From NCBI GenBank assembly GCA_933207985.1, contig OW240913.1:330347960-330411959 (forward strand): a stretch of 64,000 nucleotides of DNA, written 5' to 3'. Within the stretch, counting starts at the first letter, position 1, and each line of letters opens with the position of its first letter. The position numbers and the translations under genes were made by a program. This document shows positions 35,507 to 47,766 of this stretch, one piece after another. Below the pieces are notes generated by a model. It was not told the origin of the DNA. It made no database searches and saw nothing but the letters and a program-made list of their open reading frames with translations. Source of the stretch: Pelobates cultripes. Lineage: Eukaryota > Chordata > Amphibia > Anura > Pelobatidae.

Positions 35507-37500
35507 AATATTGTTTGTATGTTCTCCCCTCTGCTCACTCTCCTGACATCCCTTCAGCAAGTGGGAGTGATGGCAGTGGAGTAAGGTGAGGCTGAGGTAG
35601 AACTCAGAGTAAAGTGAGTTTCAGTGATTTTTTTTTGGGGGGGGCGGGGGGTTGAAGTAACCATTTAAATTATATCTGTTTCTTCTGTTTCTTTTATTCA
35701 CACTTGACGTCACTGTACAGGGTGCTAGACAAGCATTGTGTGAGAATGTGAGAACATACAATGGAAGGAAAAATAATGAAAACATCATGAAAAAAATCAG
35801 TGGAGGGATAGGTAAAGAGGAAGTTTTCTTATCTCTGATATTTTTAAAGTTTATGGTTCAAGCATTCTTATGAACATTTATTTATATAAATGTTATTATG
35901 ATAATGAAGGTAGAAAAAAAAGAAACTGCATACAATTTTCAACCAAACTATATTTTACAAGTGGATGTTGGAATGAAATATTATCTGAGAACTAAATAGT
36001 ACAAAATAATTAATCCAATTGGCACAACACTTTTTTTTTATTTTTTTTACAAATGTAGCAGGACAATTTGTACATACAGCACATGACAATTTGTCAGCAT
36101 TATATCCATAAAAAAAGAACAGTAAAGAGTCAAGGGTGATAGAGCAACACTTCTTCTGATCATTGATGAAGAACAAGAAAAGTGTCAGATTTTTTTCAGC
36201 AACCCAGTCTCCGTGCAAAAACAGGATATTGTAAGCTGGAAGTTGTGGTCACTTGGAAAACCACTTTTAACCATTGTTAATGCACAAATTTCCATAAACC
36301 AGTGCAAAAATCACACAACCTGGAAACCTGAGGAATTTGAAAACAGTAGGATGAATTGAGTGTAATAATTGACTTTATTTTTCTGCATGAATATAGAACA
36401 AATTCCTTTCAGAGAAATCCAGAAAATGCCTTCACCCCTCAATATATTTGGCCAAATGTTATACATGAGGCAGAGGATCAATTATGGGATGGGTACTCAT
36501 CTGTTGGTGGCCATTGTATTGTATATACCAGTTGAGGAATATGAAGCAGTTTTCAAGAACAAATTTGATTCTATGGTGCTAACACTGTTCCCTCGTGATA
36601 TTACCAAAGTCCATGGTGTCATGATGAAAGTATCTCCATACACATTGTTCAACTAAGCAAAGATAAAAATAAAATATTTTCTATACTCTCCCATATGCCA
36701 AAGTCATCATAGAGCCTTTATGGAACAGTCGGAAGTGAATTTCCAACTCTTTAAACTGTATTAATGGCGAGGCAATATCCACAATATACAGTCAATGGTT
36801 TATATGACAGCATTCCAAAACAGAATTAAGCTATTCTGGAGATGAAGTGGGTGGCATTATTTCTTTGGAAGTCATATCACTTAATATGTTCGATTTTTTG
36901 CCTTGTTTTGCCCTTTCCCTTTGTGATATCATCTTTAAAAATATATTTGTGAAGCTAAATAGCTGTGGGTAATATGTATAACATTCTTTATTAAATACTG
37001 TTGGTGCCCTTGAAGATGATTTCAATAACTGATGGACATCGTCCGATGGATATTATGAGTCAGAACACTAATATTTATCAGATTCAAAACATTCTGATAA
37101 AAGAGAACAAACAAAGTCTGAAAAAAAATAGCAGACACTGCCCTGGAAAGAATGTGGTCAGAAGAAAGAATTGGGGAAAAAAAGGGAAACTAGTAAAGGA
37201 TTTCTGAAAAACTGGAATTTCCGAGCTCAGTAGTATTTGCTTTGACATCGGTCAACAGGTCTACTCGGGTGTTGCTTAATGGTCAACCAGCCCCACTTTT
37301 TATGAAGTCACAGTAACGGTGGGTAAACACTGTACTCTGGCAAAAGAACCTATAGCAAGAGGATGCACATAAGTGAGGGAATAACTAGGTAGATTTAAAC
37401 TGTGTGTAGATGTAAATAGATTTCCCACTTACAACTCCAACTAATGCATCATCTCTCTATATTCCACTCCTTTTCTTAATTTCATAATGTATAATAATGT
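35507..37500. other. Intron sequence, nothing recognised
   Basis: It contains a G-run (35633-35651). Otherwise it is AT-rich with no gene. The frame at 36369-36656 has no recognisable family and no splice context. Confidence 0.45.
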
Positions 37501-37678
37501 TTAAAGGAACATTACACAAAGCTGTATTCTTAACACTACAGTGTCGCTCTGCCCCCGCGCCTCCCACCCGTCACAATGAAAGGGTCAAAAACCCTTTAAC
37601 CACTTACCGTAATCCAGGTTTGAGGTCCCTTGGCACTGACTCCATCTTTGCCTCATCCAACGTCATCGCGAGGGGAAA
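37501..37678 (+). mobile_element. Left part of a TTAA MITE
   Basis: It starts TTAAAGGAACATTACACAAAG. It carries the CTTAACACTACAGTGTC stretch and the AACCCTTTAACCACTTACC segment of the family. The right end is absent or unrecognisable after about 37678. Confidence 0.6.
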
Positions 37679-38690
37679 TTATATATTATATATAGGAAAC
37701 TTTGTTGCAGTTTTATGATTTTCAGGAGGACCTTTCATACTTGGAGCTGTTCTGTCTAGTTATGTAGAATATGCTAGTTACCAGAACCTTGGATTAACTT
37801 TGCTGCAATGCTAGGGGTTTTACTCTGAGTGTCCAGTACTTTGATTCCCTTAAAAATAAACTTGATTTTGCATATCTATGCTCCAAGAAGAGGTTTCTCC
37901 ATTAGCAAATGCAAGTAAGTTGATATATACATATGTGCAGAGCTGTGATGATTTGTTCATAAATCTACAACACTTTTAAAACTGGGAAATGCCATTTTAA
38001 TTCTGTGTGAATGATGTGAAGTAAGCAGCTTGACCTGGAATATTGAAAAGATCCTTTGACGTATACACTCTGCTTAAACTATCTAGAAGATTAAAGCACA
38101 TATCAAGTAAGCAAAAATAAGCTCTGATCAAGAAATAATGGCTGACACAAGCAGCATTTCCCATTCTTCCTATGTCAAATTGACCTACATTCTCTCAGTA
38201 GATGTGATGCAGTACTAGACATTAGCTTCATACTTAAATAATTACGTTATGTTTAGGTCCACTTTGGATAATGAATCAGCTACCATTTCTAAAATTGTTT
38301 GGAATATCTACAACAGCTATTTTCAGTATACGTAGCAGAATAGCTACCTTCGTTAGAGCTCTAGCTACACTTCAATATATTGCGTCAAAGATATTTTCCC
38401 TAATGTTAAAACATTAACAGGGGGGAAACCATCCTGCTACACAGGGGGCCATTCAGACTGCAAAATCCAGACATTGTTGATGGAATTCATCAATGTCCAG
38501 ATTTTGGCATTCATGCTCATGAACGGGCTTGAATTTGGTCTAGATTTTAGCTGAAACAAACCACATTATATTAAAACCAGGGTCCGGAGGCTCCAGCTCC
38601 AGTCCTGAATTGAAAAAAAACACAAAAGAAACTGAACTGTTTGCCCGCCAGCAACGCCAGCAGCCAGCAGGCAAATAGTTAAAAATGCTC
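37679..38690. other. Intron sequence, nothing recognised
   Basis: No gene or named repeat was seen. Confidence 0.45.
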
Positions 38691-38696
38691 AGAGGC

Positions 38697-38762
38697 GCAA
38701 GGGTTATTTATGTGGCGTCTAGCTTGCAAGCGTGTGCCAGACGCCACACAATTAACCCTTGC
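38697..38762. repeat. Short inverted repeat
   Basis: Arms 38697-38720 and 38739-38762 pair (GCAAGGGTTA with TAACCCTTGC, and TGTGGCGTCT with AGACGCCACA). This is probably the centre of a decayed MITE. Confidence 0.7.
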
Positions 38763-39303
38763 ACCACTGAGGTTTTTCAAACTATTTTCACAAAGAGCAA
38801 GAGGCTGAGTTTACGAATGGGCATTTTGCCAGATACGTTCGGTTTATCTTCGGCTGCCATTCCATTTCTGTAAATAGGTTCGAATGTGAAAATCACTGAT
38901 TTTCCAAATGCGTCAGAACAAATGTTTTAGATTAGGTCTGCCAATGTCGTCGGAATTCGGGCAGTTTCACTGGATTTCGTCCATTCGGACAAAATACATT
39001 TTTTTTGAGAATAACCCTGTAACTCTTATGGACAAAATAGATCAGTGACACTCTTCTTTACTATGACTACATAAATTCTTATGGATAAAATCAATTAGTG
39101 ACATCAATTAAATGTACATAGAGAATACCAAAATAAGCTCCAGCTAACGGTGTACCCATTCTGTCTCTTAAAGAATGTTTATTTTATGGTTGTATAGTCA
39201 CTTGTGAGACTAAATTGGAGAAGAAAGCTAATGTACAAAATTTATGTAAAAGTTTTACATTTTACAAGAATCTTAAAATAAGAAGCAGTCAGTTTCCTGG
39301 CAC
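38763..39303. other. Intron sequence, nothing recognised
   Basis: No gene was seen. The TTCGGTTTATCTTCGG / GAATTCGGGC area may belong to the repeat centred at 38730. Confidence 0.4.
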
Positions 39304-39560
39304 TTAAAGGAACACTGTAGCGTTAGGAATTCATATCTGTATTCCTAACACTACAGTCCTGGTACCCCTGATCATTTTGCCCCTCACCAAATGCACAAAA
39401 ATAAGAAGGAAAAAAAGAAGGAAAATTACTCACCTTTTATCCAATGCTGAATGTTCTTTGGTGCTACCACAACCTCCTCTTCAGGTTGCGTCATCCTGAA
39501 GACGTGCTTCCAGGATGAAAGACCAATCCAAAGCTTCTCATAGAGGAGTATTGGGAAATG
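39304..39560 (+). mobile_element. Left part of a TTAA MITE
   Basis: TTAA at 39304 is followed by AGGAACACTGTAGCGTTAGG and TGTATTCCTAACACTACAG, as in the 34983 element. The right terminus was not identified, so the end given is approximate. Confidence 0.6.
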
Positions 39561-39839
39561 TAGGCACATGCATCTACAATTACATTATAGAGAATCATTG
39601 GATTCAGTGATACTCTATGGCCAACAGTGACGGCAATGTGCATGCGCCCATGAAATCACGGAATGTATGGTATGAGAGTCGGGAAGTTAGATTCCAGGTT
39701 CTCATATGCAGAGGACATGGAGGCAAGCTTAAAGCCCTGCTTTCAAGCATTCTTATTAGTTTAATATTTGGTTTTGATGGGTAAGACCAACTTATTTGCA
39801 CCTGTGGCTACCAATGAAGGGGTACACTCCTCTGATTAG

Positions 39840-40560
39840 CCCGATGTCACCCTCAAAAACTATGAAGCATGGGAAGGTCCAAAAAGTGGCCAAAAAAAGA
39901 GCAACACTGAGCAAGATGGCACCTATACGCCCACCCAGTTACCACCATACACTGCCTCAGATCCCCTGCAAACTGTGCTGTGCTGATTTCTCGCATTACA
40001 GAGAGCAAAGTTCTACCACTTCTACAATCGTTGCACACTACCCTACTGGAAGATTTCAAGGAATCACTGCAGACCTCCATTAGTTAGGGATCCATATGCT
40101 GAAAATAATGAGATTGTCGACAGGCTTAAGACAGTGGAATGTGAATAGGCCCTACTGTTGAACAAACTAGCAAACCTAGAGGACCAGTCCCAGAGGCTTC
40201 AAAAGGCTTCAAAGAGTCCTCTCAGGGTAGATTTTTCTCAATTTTTTGGGCTTAATTAAGTATTTTTCGCTTGGAGCTTAAGGCATGTGGGTCCTTTCAT
40301 TATGGCTGCTAGCTCCTCCCCCCTGTTACAACAATCTTATGGCAGCCCAAGGTGGCAATTCAATGGGATTCCCCACAAAGCTTCTGATCTGGAGAAACAG
40401 GGCCCTGCAAGTGAACACCACCCAGAGGAGGAGGAATGCACCCAGAAGAAGTGGACCAACACCAACAACTCTGCCCCAACAACTCCCCAGTGGAGACCAC
40501 TAGACACAGTAGCAAGAATTTTCCCTGAATGGAGAAAAAGAAGGTCAACTTCATAGAGGT
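39840..40560 (+). pseudogene. L1/Tx1-like ORF1 remnant
   Basis: Broken plus-strand frames read KKRATLSKMAPIRPP, ENNEIVDRLKTVE, LANLEDQSQR (the junction of coiled coil and RNA-binding domain) and, after a rearranged stretch, ARIFPEWRKRRSTS. The order fits an L1 ORF1 protein with internal loss around 40200-40300. Endonuclease sequence of the same type follows at 41280. Confidence 0.65.
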
Positions 40561-41279
40561 CTTCCGGCGGAGATCTGACAGATGTTAGCTTTTACCCCGC
40601 TAAGACACTCCAGTGATATTGCCTCTTGGAGTTTTCCCCCCTCTTAATGGAAGGGTTTAATATGTGACTTTCAGTCATATAGACACTAGGTCTGTTGAGG
40701 TCATATAACACACAAGATGCGCAATACCACATAGCTTAGGCCCACCTGGGATGGATATCCCCTGCTGGTCTCCAATACGGTTTTAATAACTATCTTGACA
40801 GAGAGGGTAGATATCAACAACACACCTTGGGGATATACTGTCATGTCCACTATAGAGGTCCCTGGAGCTATATGGTCTACTACTTTAGTCTCCAAACAAT
40901 AACCAGCTATTGCTGGAGGTTAAGCTCCCTTGGGACCTCTGCAAATTATTCCCTTCGGAGAGGTGGATGCAACAGCCAATATATTCGATATATACACATA
41001 TATATCAATAAATAGAAAAGAAAACAAAAATGCCGATTGCTGGTTCCTTCCTTCTAACTAATAGCCGTTTCCACATGGTTGATTGTTCGGGTTACCCCTC
41101 ACATATAGAACTATGCCTGCTATACTAAGAATTTTTTTTTTTTTATTCTCAAGTGTGGTTGTTTATTATGCCTAATACTGCCTAATATACTTTAGTTGGT
41201 TCTGTTTCATTATCAGTTATGTTATGTACTATTCACATCGCCCTATCATGCCCACTCCCAACAGAGAGACACAAAAAGA

Positions 41280-41911
41280 GGCTTGTGCTGGCAAAACTTT
41301 ATGCAGCTAAACCTAGCATATTTGCAAGTGTTTTGCAAGTGCAACCTCCCTCAGCTCAAATCCCAGAGTTTTTTTACTCCTATTCCAATACAAAGTCCTT
41401 AATCCACAATGACTGGGCATTCAAAGCGTACACACAATATTCGGACTCAGAGGGCAAACTACTTGTTCTCTGTGGCACCCTTAACACCCTACCAGTCACA
41501 ATAGCAAATATTTATTCCACTAATGGCTGCCAGGACATTTTTATCACTAAAGTGCTCAGGAAAACACTCAAATTCAAATCGAACCTAATAATTTATGGAA
41601 ATTTGAACTGCACACTAGACCTGCTCATAGATATACAACCTGCGCCCCCTGGACCCATAGCCAGGAGAACTGCAATACTGAGTCGTAATGTGGCCACACT
41701 CTTAGTATCTCTTGACTTATTCAACTCTTGGAGGGCTAAATACCCTGTAAAATGAGACTACACTTATTACTACCCAGTCCACATAAGACTACACTTACTA
41801 CCTCGCAGTTCACTCATCGTATACTAGAATAAATATGTGTCTTGTAGATGGGACTACAATGTCAAAAGTGAGGGATGTCTCAAGTGGCCCATTTACTGGA
41901 CAGGCCCAGTG
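41280..41911 (+). pseudogene. L1/Tx1-like ORF2 endonuclease remnant
   Basis: A long open stretch (to the stop at 41755) reads LLVLCGTLNTLPVTIANIYS, IIYGNLNCTLDLLIDIQPAP, LDLFNSWRAKYPVK, then broken frames with a Y-T-Y-Y-like segment. IIYGNLN stands where active enzymes have G-D-x-N, so the metal-binding aspartate is lost. The sequence stops at 41919, where a hAT-like element is inserted. What follows that element (44503 onward) may be the continuation but is too decayed for me to confirm. Confidence 0.8.
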
Positions 41912-42149
41912 CTTACATTCATGGGCGTCCACAGGATTTTTCAGCTTGTTCTGCTTTTTTCGTGTGAGATTTAGAATGAACTGCAATACCGGCGGCGCCA
42001 GTAGGTGGCGCTGTGTATGGAGAGAGACAGGGATAGGAAGCTGCATCTTATCCCTGCTTCTATGCTGATTGAAACCGCAGGGGAGCAACACATGCAGCCA
42101 GAGACAGCCTACAGATCAGGTAAGTGAGGGATGGGGGGAGGGTTTGAGA

Positions 42150-42335
42150 TAGCCTGTAGATTTTTTTTGGGGGGGCAGCAGCCTATAGATTTTTTTGGGG
42201 GGGCAGCAGCCTATAGATTTTGGGGGGGCAGCAGCCTATAGATTTGGGGGGGAAAGGGGGCAGCATCCTATAGATTTGGGGGGGCAGCAGCCTATAGATT
42301 AGGGGAGTGAGGCATGGGGGGGCAGCCTATAGATT
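42150..42335 (+). repeat. G-run minisatellite
   Basis: About five to six imperfect units of CAGCCTATAGATT followed by T-runs and seven or more G residues. It resumes after element B (43200-43220: GATGGGGGAGACAGCCTAC), showing that element B split it. Confidence 0.9.
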
Positions 42336-42338
42336 AGG

Positions 42339-42417
42339 GAAGTGAGCATAGGCGTGCGCAGCCTATTGCATTAGAGTGTGCACCCTAAAGCACAAACACA
42401 CGCCATGTGTATATGTA

Positions 42418-42448
<31 letters not shown>

Positions 42449-43199
42449 GTCTGTTATATATATATATATATATGTATACACACACACTGCTGTGTGTGTG
42501 TGTGAGGGTGCTGTTAGTGTGCTGTGTGTGAGGGTGCGGTTTGTGAGGGAACTGGTAGTGTGCTGTGCTGTGTGCGTGTGTGTGTGTGAGAGAGGGTGTT
42601 TGTGTGTGCGTGTTTGTTCGGGTCCTGTTAGTGTGCTGTTTGTGTGCGGGTTTTGTGTGTTTGTCAGGGTGCTGTTTGTATGAGAGTGTGCTGCTTGTGT
42701 GTGGGTGCTGTGCAGGTGTTGTGTGTGGGTTTTGTGTGTTTGTGAGGATGCTGTTAGTGTGCTGGGTGTGTGTGGGTGTTGTATGTGTGTGGGTGCTGTG
42801 TGTGCGAGGGTGATGTATGTGTGTAGGTGCTGTGTGTGTGTGTGTGGGTGCTGTTTGTGGACTTTGTGTGCTGTATGTTTGGGTGGAGGTGGGGGCAGGC
42901 TAGATAATATACCAGTCCTGCTGCCTTCCCTGGTGGTTCAGTGGAGAGTGAACTCTAGCCCGGGTTCTCTGCTGCCTCCCTCCATGCTGCTGTGGACCGG
43001 TGAGGTAGAACTTTGATCTCCCCACCGGCCCATGGAGGCTTAGACCAGAGCCGCCGCTCGGATAGCGTCGGCTCTGCATGAGCCGACCGGGGAGATCCAG
43101 AGATCTCCCCTGCCGGTCTCAATCCATTGGCGTGCCGCGGGGATTAGGGTGTGCCCAGGCACACCCGACACACCCCGTGCGCACGCCTATAGAAGTGAG
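42339..43199. mobile_element. hAT-like element B nested in element A
   Basis: The element is 42347-43191 (845 bp). The left end is CATAGGCGTGCGCA; the right end reads inward TATAGGCGTGCGCA. It is flanked by GAAGTGAG on both sides (42339-42346, 43192-43199), a perfect 8-bp duplication. The interior is a TG-rich minisatellite (42395-42875) plus a GC-rich right part. No protein. It is the same family as the element at 46727-49351. Confidence 0.88.
42395..42875 (+). repeat. TG-rich minisatellite
   Basis: (TG)n and (TA)n runs are followed by imperfect units such as GTGTGGGTGCTGTTTGTG. Open frames across it encode only C/V/G-rich repeats and are not genes. Confidence 0.92.
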
Positions 43200-43204
43200 G
43201 GATG

Positions 43205-43800
43205 GGGGAGACAGCCTACATGAAGAGTCAGCAAGGAGCAGGAAGGTAAGGTAAGAAAAGGAGAAGGAACAGAAATGAGCAGGAAGGGACATCAAGGAGC
43301 AGAAAGGGGCAGCAAGGAGCTGGAAGGGACAGCAAGGAGCACAAAGGGTAAAGTAGGAGAAGGAGCACAAAGGAACAGAAATGAACTGGAAGGGGCAGAA
43401 GGAGCACAAAGGTAAAGTAGGAGAATGAGCAGGAAGGGGCAGCAAGGAGCAGAAAGGGGCAGCAAGGAGCAGAAAGGGACAGCAAGGAGCACAAAGGTAA
43501 AGGAGCAGAAAGGGACAGCAAGGAGTACAAAGGTAAAGAAGCAGAAATAATCAGAAGGAGCACAAAGGTAAAGTAGGAGAAAGAGCAGAAAGGGACAGCA
43601 AGGAGCACAAAGGTAAAGTAGAAAAGGGAGCAGAAAGGGACAGCAAGGAGCACAAAGGTAAAGTAGAAAAGGGAGCAGAAAGGGTCTGCAAGGAGCAGAA
43701 AGGGATCAGAATGAGAAAGGAGCAGAAGGGCGCAAAATAAGCAGAAAGTAGCAGAAAGGTAAAAGAGCAGAAGGGGCCAAGGATAGAAAACAGTGTCAGA
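43205..43800 (+). repeat. Purine-rich minisatellite
   Basis: Nearly 600 bp is almost purely A and G on the plus strand, built from variable units such as AGGAGCAGAAAGGGACAGCA and AGGAGCACAAAGGTAAAGTA. The long minus-strand frames over it are repeat translations (S/F/L/P-rich), not proteins. Confidence 0.92.
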
Positions 43801-44510
43801 AGAAAAAAAAAGACTGTCAAATGAAGGAGAGGAAAAGGAGATTGGAGCAGGAAGGACAAATGAAGTGAACCCTCCACTTTATTCTGGACACCACATCATA
43901 AGGCTTTGGTACCTGGGCCAGGCAGGGAAACGCTGGACCTTCTCATCTCTAAAGGTAAAAAAAAATCAGTATTAATGTGTTCACTTTTATTTACTGAGTG
44001 TCAGGAAGCACAGAGTGCCGTTGGGTAGGGGTGTTTTATGAACCGGGAAGTAGCGATTGGCTTAGAGTGTCAACTGTCCACTCTGGCCAATCAACGGCAC
44101 CCATGCCTGATGTCAATCTGCACTTACTGACACTCCGTTTCAGAAGCCGAATACCACTGAGCGACCTGGAGCTGGAGGATGCCTTTGGGGTTAAACCATT
44201 TGAGAGCGATTTAACCCCTTAAAGGAAAGCGAGCACCCAGGGGCTTCCTGGTATCATAGCATTTTCATTTAGGTGAAGTTGTTATGATGACCAGAATGGT
44301 CCTTTAATTTGCTTCAAGGAACACTATAGTGTCAGGAATACAAACATATATTCCTGACACCATAGTTGTGAAAACGCTATTCACCCTGGCTTTATGTGAT
44401 AATGGCTATGCCCCTTCGCTTTTATGACACTGTCAAAAAGGTACCAGGCATGGATGTCATTACAATTATGCCCCCCCGGAACAATTCCTGCGGACGCCCA
44501 TGCTTACATC

Positions 44511-46362
44511 CTTCATTATAATACATCCTACCAGTGGAAGGAAAACACATCCAGAAAACATGAGAAGGGTTGGGGATCTTGGAACCAGGTCAGAGAAATC
44601 TCCTATCAGAGAAAATCGTGGGCTGAGATGGGTCCCTATGGGGTCTGTCTGAAGGTACGTCCCTAATATGCATGGATCACTTATGTTTATACAGTGTTAT
44701 GTGCAAGATCCTGACCAAAAAGATGAGATGATGTGTTTATGACTATGCTTAAGAAATATTTTAAATGTACACTTTGATACAATGCGTTATTGTTGTTAAT
44801 TTGTCTTTGACTAAAAACTCTTATAAAAATGGAAACGTGAAAAACAAATATGTGATTTTGCACCATTTTACATGCAATATATTATAATAAAATATAATGT
44901 GTTTAAATCTTTACTTGATTACATTGCATCTCATTTGATTTGGTTCATTTGAAAAGACAGATGAAACCCTTTAAGCATTTTGTAAATTAATTAGCAAGGA
45001 AGACAAATGTATCTGATGATCTGAACACATGATTTATAAATGGAAATAATGTATATACAATATACCATGCCTTTGGCACAAACAATAAAAGTACTCATAG
45101 TGCACACACAAACCAGGGTAAAGTAGTGCACCTTTGCATGTTACATGATTTATAAAGTTAGGTTTGGCCCTCTCTACATCTCTGTAATTAAAAGCAAGTG
45201 GTTTAATCGAAAAGCGTACTTAGCTCAAATCATTATTTTTGAAAAAAATAAGTGAATTTGTAAAATTGCAAATTCTGCAAGGTAAGCCGTTTTACCTGAC
45301 ATTTTTATTGTGTAAATCCGATTAAGACACTATTATAAAATGCAATATTTTTATCTATTCAAGTTATAGTAAGAAAATCTATAAATGTGACATATTTTAA
45401 TTTTTTATTTACTCTTCAACTATGTGCATCTTGCTCACTCCGTGTGCAACCTGCCCAACCATGTCCAATGCAAAAACATTTAAACATTTAGTGATAGTTA
45501 CCATTATAAATAAATGCTGATGAGTGCATGTGATACAAGCAGCAAATCAGAAGCTAGGATTTACGTGCTGGTTAGCAAAGTGAATATGCAGAGTCTGAAA
45601 GTGGCAGAAAGTCCACTTAGCTCACAGGTGTCCTGGTTAGTTAAACAGCTTTCCTTACATTTAAAACATTTATGGGTTGAAATATCGATATGTCAAGAGG
45701 TCTCTATAGTAATTACTTACAGAAATATTCTGCTGAGCTACTTTAACATTTTATACGGTAAGACAGAATTCTTTTCTACAGTTCTAACAGAATGTTCCTC
45801 CATTCAACATTTTGGCTGTTGTTGAAAGACAAACAATATGAATAATTTAATGTACTCAAGGCTCAAGTTTTGAAAAGGGCATAGCGTATTTGAAAAACTG
45901 CTAATCTGTGCTTGTGTGTGAAGCTTACGCACATCATAAAATCAACCAATTTAGCATGCGCTGAATTCCTGCATGACTTGTCAGGGGGTTACAGCTCACT
46001 CCATTGTCAATAACTTACTGACATGCTATATAAAAACAAGTTCAAATAAAAGATATAATCCAACTATAACTATATGACCAATCCAAATAATTACTTCATA
46101 CACTTATATTTTCAAAGCTGTATGTGCAATTATCAAACACAAATTCTGAACAAAGCAACATATCTAGACTAAGCTTATACAGTCTACCAACATTGCTCAA
46201 GAGAATAACATGTACTGCTCTATTTGCTACAACATCACCTTCACAGTGACAGGCTCATATCTGGGTCTATCCTTGCAATCATTACAACTAACAGGTGTCA
46301 CAATCACATCATTCTACATAGACCTCCACCTCTGCATCTTATATAGGTCTAGGAAAGGTCAT
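44511..46362. other. Intron sequence, nothing firmly recognised
   Basis: 44511-44670 may be decayed L1 sequence continuing from 41911. The remainder is AT-rich with no gene. Confidence 0.4.
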
Positions 46363-46430
46363 CCTGAACAAAAGGTTGCTCTCAAAAACTAAGCAACCCA
46401 ACAAGGAGCCCAGGAGAGGTCATCATTCGC

Positions 46431-46511
46431 TTAAACCCCTTAAGGACCACACTTCTGGAATAAAATGGAATCATGACATGTCACACATGTCATGTGACCT
46501 TAAGCAGTTAA
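46431..46511. mobile_element. Mini palindromic TTAA element inside Tc1
   Basis: TTAA (46431-46434) and TTAA (46508-46511) flank a 73-bp element starting ACCCCTTAAGGACC. It is homologous to 10164-10233. Precise excision leaving one TTAA restores the Tc1 reading frame. Confidence 0.85.
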
Positions 46512-47180
46512 AGGAGCTACAGAGGTCAATGATTCACACTGGAATAAATGTGCACCAGACTACAATTTTAAGAGCTTTGCATTTAGCAGAGCATTGTTTA
46601 TATAGAGGACACCTGGAGTTGGCTAAAAAGCAGGAGACTGGCCTGAGTAAGACATGGGAAAAGGTGTTCGGTCAAATGGGACCAAGCTAAAGCTTTTTGG
46701 CCACAATTCAGGCCTATAGTAGTGAACATAAGCATGCGCATGGGATGTGCTGGATGTGCCCAAATAAACCCTAGTTCAGCCCAGATGCACAAACAGGCAA
46801 AGAGATCAAACGATCCCCTTGACTGGCCCAGTACTGCCTTATTTCTTCCCAGCATGATGTTAAATCGGTTTGATTGGCACCATTTTTTGGGGCTGTCCAA
46901 ACTCATAGGGCTGCCCCAACAATACATTGCTGCCTATCGTCGGTGGTATATATGGCCAAGATTATGCAGGTGATGTGCATGACTGTATGCACTGCTTTTC
47001 CCGTGTGGTAGTTTTCTGAGGAGCAGATCTTGTAGTGGGAGGAGCTCGTGACATCACATCCCTTCCCCATCAGGCCCCATCCTTCCCCATCAGGACTCTT
47101 TGAATATCGAGCAGGGAGAGCAGTGTGAGGCATGCACAATGCCTATTTTCAACAACTCATACTTCAAACATTAGGCACCA

Positions 47181-47580
47181 ATGGTTTTTGTTTTTTATTC
47201 TTCCCTAGCTCTTAATACTCCCATTACTCCAAACAATCTCTCACCATTTAGACATATTATGCCAGAAAATTTGAACCACAATTATCCCTTTACGCTCTCC
47301 AGCCTCCAATTACTCCTCCCGCCCCTCCCCTGCTCCATATTCTTACATCATTCCACTCATCTCTCCCTCATTCACAATATCTCCCACTCATCCTACTCTT
47401 TCACCCCATTATCCTATCACTCTATACATATCCCTCTCTATCTTCATCCTCTGATCACTCTCACCCATCTATTCCTCCTCACTTCCTTATTTCCCTATCA
47501 ATCCCACCCATCCCTTCCTCTGTCCACATTCCTCAACACTTCCCCATCTACTTATCATATCCAAACATTCCTCCATCCAC
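47181..47580 (+). repeat. Pyrimidine-rich low-complexity tract
   Basis: About 400 bp is strongly enriched in C and T (TCTCCCACTCATCC-like segments) on the plus strand. The S/P/H/L-rich frame over it is not a recognisable protein. Confidence 0.7.
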
Positions 47581-47766
47581 ATTATCCTGCGGGTTGGTGG
47601 GCTACATGCAGATGCCTGCTGTGGTGTTGTAGTAGGCTGCTGGGATCTCACTGCACTGAGCATCCACCTACCTTGCGTACTGATGCTGGAGATGCAATGT
47701 GACTCTACCCCAATCAGTAGGAAGACCCCAGCAGCAACTCATTTGGACCTAGAGATGAGGATCCAC

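Larger units (their letters stand above)
41912..44510. mobile_element. hAT-like element A
   Basis: The element is 41920-44502 (2,583 bp including element B). The left terminus is CATGGGCGTCCACAGGA; the right terminus reads inward CATGGGCGTCCGCAGGA. The flanks are CTTACATT (41912-41919) and CTTACATC (44503-44510), an 8-bp duplication with one difference. Inside are a G-run minisatellite, a purine-rich minisatellite, element B and fragments of TTAA MITEs (44219-44360). No transposase was seen. Its 8-bp TSD and CA-starting TIR suggest hAT. Confidence 0.8.

Noticed and set aside
36369..36656. Plus-strand 95-residue frame
   Set aside because: Starts with a reasonable ATG but has no family resemblance and no gene context; treated as chance.
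42378..43016. Plus-strand C/V/G-rich frames
   Set aside because: They are translations of the TG-rich minisatellite inside hAT-like element B.
43119..43877. Minus-strand S/F/L/P-rich frames that look like membrane proteins
   Set aside because: They are translations of the purine-rich minisatellite; the hydrophobicity is a by-product of CTT/TCC codons.
46597..46927. Minus-strand frame over the Tc1 remnant
   Set aside because: It is antisense to the recognisable Tc1 transposase pieces and runs across the junction with the hAT-like element.
47181..47702. 173-residue plus-strand frame
   Set aside because: Low-complexity pyrimidine-rich DNA with no conserved motif and no splice context.
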